Assembly: GCF_020172685.1 (NCBI RefSeq)
Contig: NZ_CP083986.1
Location: forward strand, 2,208,221-2,272,220
Direction of reading: 5' to 3'
DNA from: [Mycobacterium] nativiensis
GTDB taxonomy: Bacteria; Actinomycetota; Actinomycetes; Mycobacteriales; Mycobacteriaceae
DNA length: 64,000 nucleotides
Shown here: positions 61,037 to 64,000 of the stretch, piece after piece
Position numbering within the stretch: position 1 is the stretch's first letter
How the letters are laid out: each line of letters starts with the position of its first letter
Notes under the pieces: generated by a model
The model's input: the letters and a program-made list of their open reading frames with translations, nothing else
What the model was told of the DNA's origin: nothing
Databases searched by the model: none
Made by a program: the position numbers and the translations under genes

Positions 61037-62529
61037 GACGCCGGCACCAAGGAGGCCGAACACGATGTGAACCGTAGCGCCGGATCGGCGACCGGGCCGT
61101 GCTTGAGGCGCGCGATGTCGTCCTCATAGGCCATCTTGACGGTCCACGGGCCGGTGCTGCCGGCCTTGGGGAACGTGGCGATCTTGCGCTGCACGTAGCC
61201 GGAGCTCATCTCGATCATGGGCATGCGTTCCACGCCGGATGCGGGCAGCACCGGGGTGACGACCACGTGACCGTGGGCGTCCATGTGGTCGAGCAGCCGG
61301 ATCAGGTGGGCGCAGACCAGTTCGACCTTCAGTGTCCAGGCGAGGTTGGTGTAGCCGAACGCGAAGACGAAGTTCGGTACGCCGCTGAGCATCATCGCCT
61401 TGTAAGCGACCGTGTCAGCAATGTCGACCTGGCTGCCGTCGATGCTCAGCGCGATGCCGCCAAAAGGCAGCAAGTTCAGCCCGGTGGCGGTGACCACGAT
61501 GTCGGCGTCGAGGTGCTGGCCCGACTGCAGGGCGATGCCGGTCTCGGTGAAGGTCTCAATGTGGTCGGTGACCACCGAGGCCCGGCCGCTGGAGATCGCC
61601 GTGAACAGATCGCCGTTGGGCACCATGCACAGGCGCTGATCCCACGGGGCGTAGTTCGGGGTGAAGTGCGTGTCCACGTCGAAGCCCTTCGGGAGCCGCC
61701 GCCGCACGCCGGCGATCAGCAGGCGCCGCATGACCGCCGGCATCCGCTCGCATGCCTTGAACAACGCCCGGTTGATGGCGATGTTCTTGCGCCGGATGAT
61801 CGCGTGTGCGCGCCCAGGACCGACCAGCTTGTTCAAGGTGTTTGCGATCGCGTCCTCGGCGGGCAGGGCCAGCACGTAACTCGGTGAACTCTGCAGCATC
61901 GTGACGTGCGCGGCCGTGCGTGCCATCGCCGGAACCACGGTCACCGCTGTGGCACCGCTGCCGATCACCACGACCTTCTTGCCGCTGTAATCGAGGTCCT
62001 CCGGCCAGTGCTGCGGATGAACCACACGCCCGCCGAAGGCGTCGAGCCCGGCGAACTCTGGCGTATAGCCCGCCTCGTAGTTGTAGTACCCGGTCCCCGA
62101 ATAGATGAATCGTGCGGTGTACACCGTGGATTCGCCGGTGCGGCTGTTCACGGCGTGGATGCTCCAGCGACCGGATTCTGAGTCGAAGTCAGCCGAGGTC
62201 ACCTTGGTATCGAAGCTGATGTGTCCGTCGATGCCGTTCTGGCCGACGGCGGCATTCAGGTAGTCGAGGATGATGTGGGCGTCGGCGATCGACTTCTTGT
62301 GGGTCCACGGCTGGAACCCGAAGCAGAACGACGGCATGTCCGAGTCGGATCGAATTCCCGGGTACTTGAACAGGTTCCAGGTTCCGCCGATGTCTGCGCG
62401 CCCCTCCAGAATCGCGAACGACGTCGTCGGTCGTTGGGTCGTCAGGTAGTGGGCGGCGCCGATTCCCGAGATGCCGGCGCCGATGATGACGACGTCGAAG
62501 TCGGTTTCCGTCGAAATCTTGGCGGCCAT
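61033..62529 (-). CDS. Baeyer-Villiger monooxygenase, EthA-like
   Basis: A 498-residue class B flavoprotein monooxygenase. FAD Rossmann motif GAGISGIGAAHYL is at residues 17-29, NADPH Rossmann motif [18 protein letters not shown] near 187, and the Baeyer-Villiger fingerprint FGGRVVHPQHWP (FxGxxxHxxxWP) precedes it. YPGIRSDSDM and MVPNGDLFTAISSG strongly resemble EthA, which activates ethionamide. Whether this enzyme does so is unknown; synteny does not match ethA/ethR. ATG 62529 has SD TAGGAG. First gene of an operon with the hydrolase, divergent from a PucR regulator. Confidence 0.92.
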   Translation of the reverse strand: MAAKISTETDFDVVIIGAGISGIGAAHYLTTQRPTTSFAILEGRADIGGTWNLFKYPGIRSDSDMPSFCFGFQPWTHKKSIADAHIILDYLNAAVGQNGIDGHISFDTKVTSADFDSESGRWSIHAVNSRTGESTVYTARFIYSGTGYYNYEAGYTPEFAGLDAFGGRVVHPQHWPEDLDYSGKKVVVIGSGATAVTVVPAMARTAAHVTMLQSSPSYVLALPAEDAIANTLNKLVGPGRAHAIIRRKNIAINRALFKACERMPAVMRRLLIAGVRRRLPKGFDVDTHFTPNYAPWDQRLCMVPNGDLFTAISSGRASVVTDHIETFTETGIALQSGQHLDADIVVTATGLNLLPFGGIALSIDGSQVDIADTVAYKAMMLSGVPNFVFAFGYTNLAWTLKVELVCAHLIRLLDHMDAHGHVVVTPVLPASGVERMPMIEMSSGYVQRKIATFPKAGSTGPWTVKMAYEDDIARLKHGPVADPALRFTSCSASLVPAS

Positions 62530-62552
62530 CGTGACTCCTAGCGATCGAGGTT

Positions 62553-62636
62553 GTGATAGCCATCACGATATGAAGCCCGTGGCGCCATAGATATGGCATT
62601 GACTACACGGTTTTGCATTCAGTGTGTAGAAAGTCA
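62553..62636. promoter_or_regulatory. Inverted repeats in the BVMO/pucR divergent region
   Basis: GTGAT-AGCC-ATCAC (62553-62566) lies near the monooxygenase start. TGACTACAC (62600-62608) and GTGTAG then AGTCA (62624-62636) form an imperfect inverted repeat near the pucR start. Both are candidate regulator sites; TTGACT at 62599 may be a -35. Confidence 0.4.
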
Positions 62637-62650
62637 CATAACTTGGACGC

Positions 62651-63877
62651 ATGGCCGACGATTCCACAACGCTCCTGGTCCAGCTCGCCGGCCGCATGCT
62701 TGCCGAGTTGGACGACCTGGTCGCCACCATGAACGCGGCCGAAATCGAGGTCGCTCCGGGGCTGGCCGCCGACCGCGCCATTGCCGAGGAGGTGGCCGCG
62801 AGTAACCGGGCCAACGTTGAACACGTGCTGCAGTCGGTGCTCGCGGACCCGCAGAACATGACGCTACCCCGCCCGCCGGGCGAGGCTTACGACGTCATCC
62901 GGACCGTGGTACGTCGAGGACTGGGACTGGACGTGATTTTCCAGTCGTACCGCCGCGGACAGACAGTGGTCTGGCACCGCTTCATGCAGCTGGCCCCCCT
63001 CATCGCCCCGTCGGGGCCGCAACTGGTTGAGATGATCGACCGATTCGCTGCGGTGTTGTTCGCCTATGTGGACGCCGCACTGCTGGAACTCGTGGCCGAG
63101 GCGCAGCGCCTTCGTGAGGAAATGGCCGGCGGCGCACTCGCTCGGCGGGCGGAGACCGTCCGGCTGATCCTTGACGGTGCGCCGATAGACGAGCGGGTGG
63201 CCACCGGTCGCCTCGGCTACGAGCTGACGCGACAGCACACCGCGTTGGTGTTGTGGCTGGACGGGCCGGCTGGCGACAACGGTGAGTTGGAGTCGCTCGC
63301 AATGGCACTCGCGCGGTCGGTGCATGCGCGCCAGCCGCTGACTGTCGCGGCGGGCGTACGGACCCTCTGGGCATGGATCGGTGCGGACGATGCGTCGCGG
63401 GACGCGCTCAAGGACGTGATGGGCAGCGCACCCGCCGGGGTACGCGTGGCGGTCGGACCCACACTCGCCGGACCGGCGGGATTCCGTGCCTCGCATACCG
63501 CAGCGCTCGTCGCCGCGCAGATCGTCGGCGACAACCCGGGTGGTGAGCGGCTGGTGACTTTCGCTGACATCGAACCGATCCTGCCGCTGGCCCGCGATGA
63601 GTCGGCGGCCACGCGGTTCGTCGCCGAGACCCTCGGCGATCTCGCTGTCGCCGATGAACGCGGCGAGCGACTACGTCGCACCCTCCGGCTGTATCTCGCC
63701 GAGGCGGACAACGCGTCGCTGGCCGCCGCGCGGCTGCACACGCACCGCAACACAGTGTTGCAGCGCGTCGACAAGGCCACCCAACGACTCGGCTATTCGC
63801 CCGGTGATCGCAGGCTCGCCGTCATGACCGCCCTGGAGGTCGCCCACTTTGTCGGACCGAAGGTGCTGACCACCTGA
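62651..63877 (+). CDS. PucR/CdaR-family transcriptional regulator
   Basis: A 408-residue regulator. The C-terminal PucR HTH (about 345-405) is clear: RLYLAEADNASLAAARLHTHRNTVLQRVDKATQRLGY. The middle (about 165-320) is a GGDEF-like/CdaR domain, and the N-terminal ~160 residues resemble the RsbR-type or DUF helical domain seen in actinobacterial members (DVIRTVVRRGLGLDVIFQSYRRGQ). It is divergent from the BVMO-hydrolase operon, which it probably activates in the presence of a substrate. Confidence 0.88.
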   Translation: MADDSTTLLVQLAGRMLAELDDLVATMNAAEIEVAPGLAADRAIAEEVAASNRANVEHVLQSVLADPQNMTLPRPPGEAYDVIRTVVRRGLGLDVIFQSYRRGQTVVWHRFMQLAPLIAPSGPQLVEMIDRFAAVLFAYVDAALLELVAEAQRLREEMAGGALARRAETVRLILDGAPIDERVATGRLGYELTRQHTALVLWLDGPAGDNGELESLAMALARSVHARQPLTVAAGVRTLWAWIGADDASRDALKDVMGSAPAGVRVAVGPTLAGPAGFRASHTAALVAAQIVGDNPGGERLVTFADIEPILPLARDESAATRFVAETLGDLAVADERGERLRRTLRLYLAEADNASLAAARLHTHRNTVLQRVDKATQRLGYSPGDRRLAVMTALEVAHFVGPKVLTT

Positions 63878-63884
63878 GCGGCGC

Positions 63885-63981
63885 TCAGTTGGTGGATGGT
63901 GGTTGGGGTTGGAAGGGTTGGTACCACCACCATTGGGCGCGTTCGCCGGTGGGTCCGGGGCAGGGTGGCACTGTGGGTGGG
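63885..63981 (-). CDS. 3' end of an unidentified gene cut by the contig edge
   Basis: A minus-strand frame open from the contig edge to a stop at 63885-63887. The last residues read PPTVPPCPGPTGERAQWWWYQPFQPQPPSTN in two parts, a Pro/Trp-rich tail with protein-like composition and no stops. The 5' part lies outside. Family not recognised. The last 19 bases of the window are adapter and must be excluded. Confidence 0.4.
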
Positions 63982-64000
63982 CTGTCTCTTATACACATCT
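63982..64000. other. Residual Nextera/Tn5 mosaic-end adapter
   Basis: CTGTCTCTTATACACATCT is exactly the Illumina Nextera transposase adapter (reverse Tn5 mosaic end). It is a sequencing artefact, not chromosome, and marks a contig end. Confidence 0.95.

Overview
The window is mycobacterial chromosome: high GC, many GTG starts and leaderless promoters, and gene blocks whose order matches Mycobacterium tuberculosis. mshC, an SDR, PAC2, metH, hisE/hisG, a DUF4126 protein, a RecB-like nuclease, trmI, DUF503, lppK, mpa, dop, pup, prcB and prcA follow the Rv2130c-Rv2109c order. DUF35/thiolase, polA, rpsA, coaE, DUF402, uvrB, an MFS pump, capA, a universal stress protein, an MBL hydrolase and uvrA follow Rv1628c-Rv1638. 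The missing PPE genes, the abundance of non-PE PGRS proteins and the presence of capA suggest a slow-growing non-tuberculous mycobacterium, perhaps of the M. terrae/Mycolicibacter group; this placement is inference. The last 19 bases are an untrimmed Nextera/Tn5 adapter, so the right edge is a contig end.

Layout. 1-11.5 kb: mycothiol ligase (partial), SDR, PAC2 protein, methionine synthase, a HAD-hisE-hisG operon, a membrane protein, a thioesterase/RecB pair and tRNA m1A58 methyltransferase. 11.5-15.9 kb: a 1447-residue secreted PGRS protein without a PE domain. 15.9-22.8 kb: DUF503, two MTB12-type secreted proteins, then the full Pup-proteasome set (mpa, dop, pup, prcB, prcA). 22.8-32 kb: an accessory region with two tandem copies of one three-gene module: a GntR-family regulator facing a signal-peptide PGRS protein that is co-transcribed behind a GjpA-porin-like secreted protein. 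The two module promoters align without gaps and carry a GTATAC palindrome (T-n-GT-AT-AC-n-A type) and a KstR-like box. 32.3-34.6 kb: a rifampin-phosphotransferase-like PEP-utilising enzyme. 34.6-45 kb: DUF167, a KstR-box-controlled thiolase/DUF35 pair, a FAD monooxygenase with a divergent LysR regulator, polA, an inserted 13E12-type HNH protein, a nitronate monooxygenase-like protein and PrsW. 45-58.5 kb: rpsA, coaE, uvrB, MFS pump, capA, stress protein, MBL hydrolase, uvrA. 58.5-64 kb: a catabolic-looking cassette with TetR, a membrane protein, an alpha/beta hydrolase overlapping a Baeyer-Villiger monooxygenase, and a PucR regulator.

How the genes may work together. Proteasome: Dop deamidates and recycles Pup, Mpa unfolds pupylated proteins, and PrcBA degrades them. 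Excision repair: uvrB, uvrA and the inserted HNH gene share a promoter of the LexA-independent DNA-damage (PafBC) type, each placed for leaderless transcription. Sterol theme: the thiolase/DUF35 pair has a perfect KstR box overlapping its -35 region, and the same 14-base box sits upstream of the first GjpA-like/PGRS operon. This suggests that the PGRS/porin-like modules may be envelope components linked to sterol or lipid use. The duplicated, dually regulated module at the junction of the two synteny blocks is the most novel item in the window.
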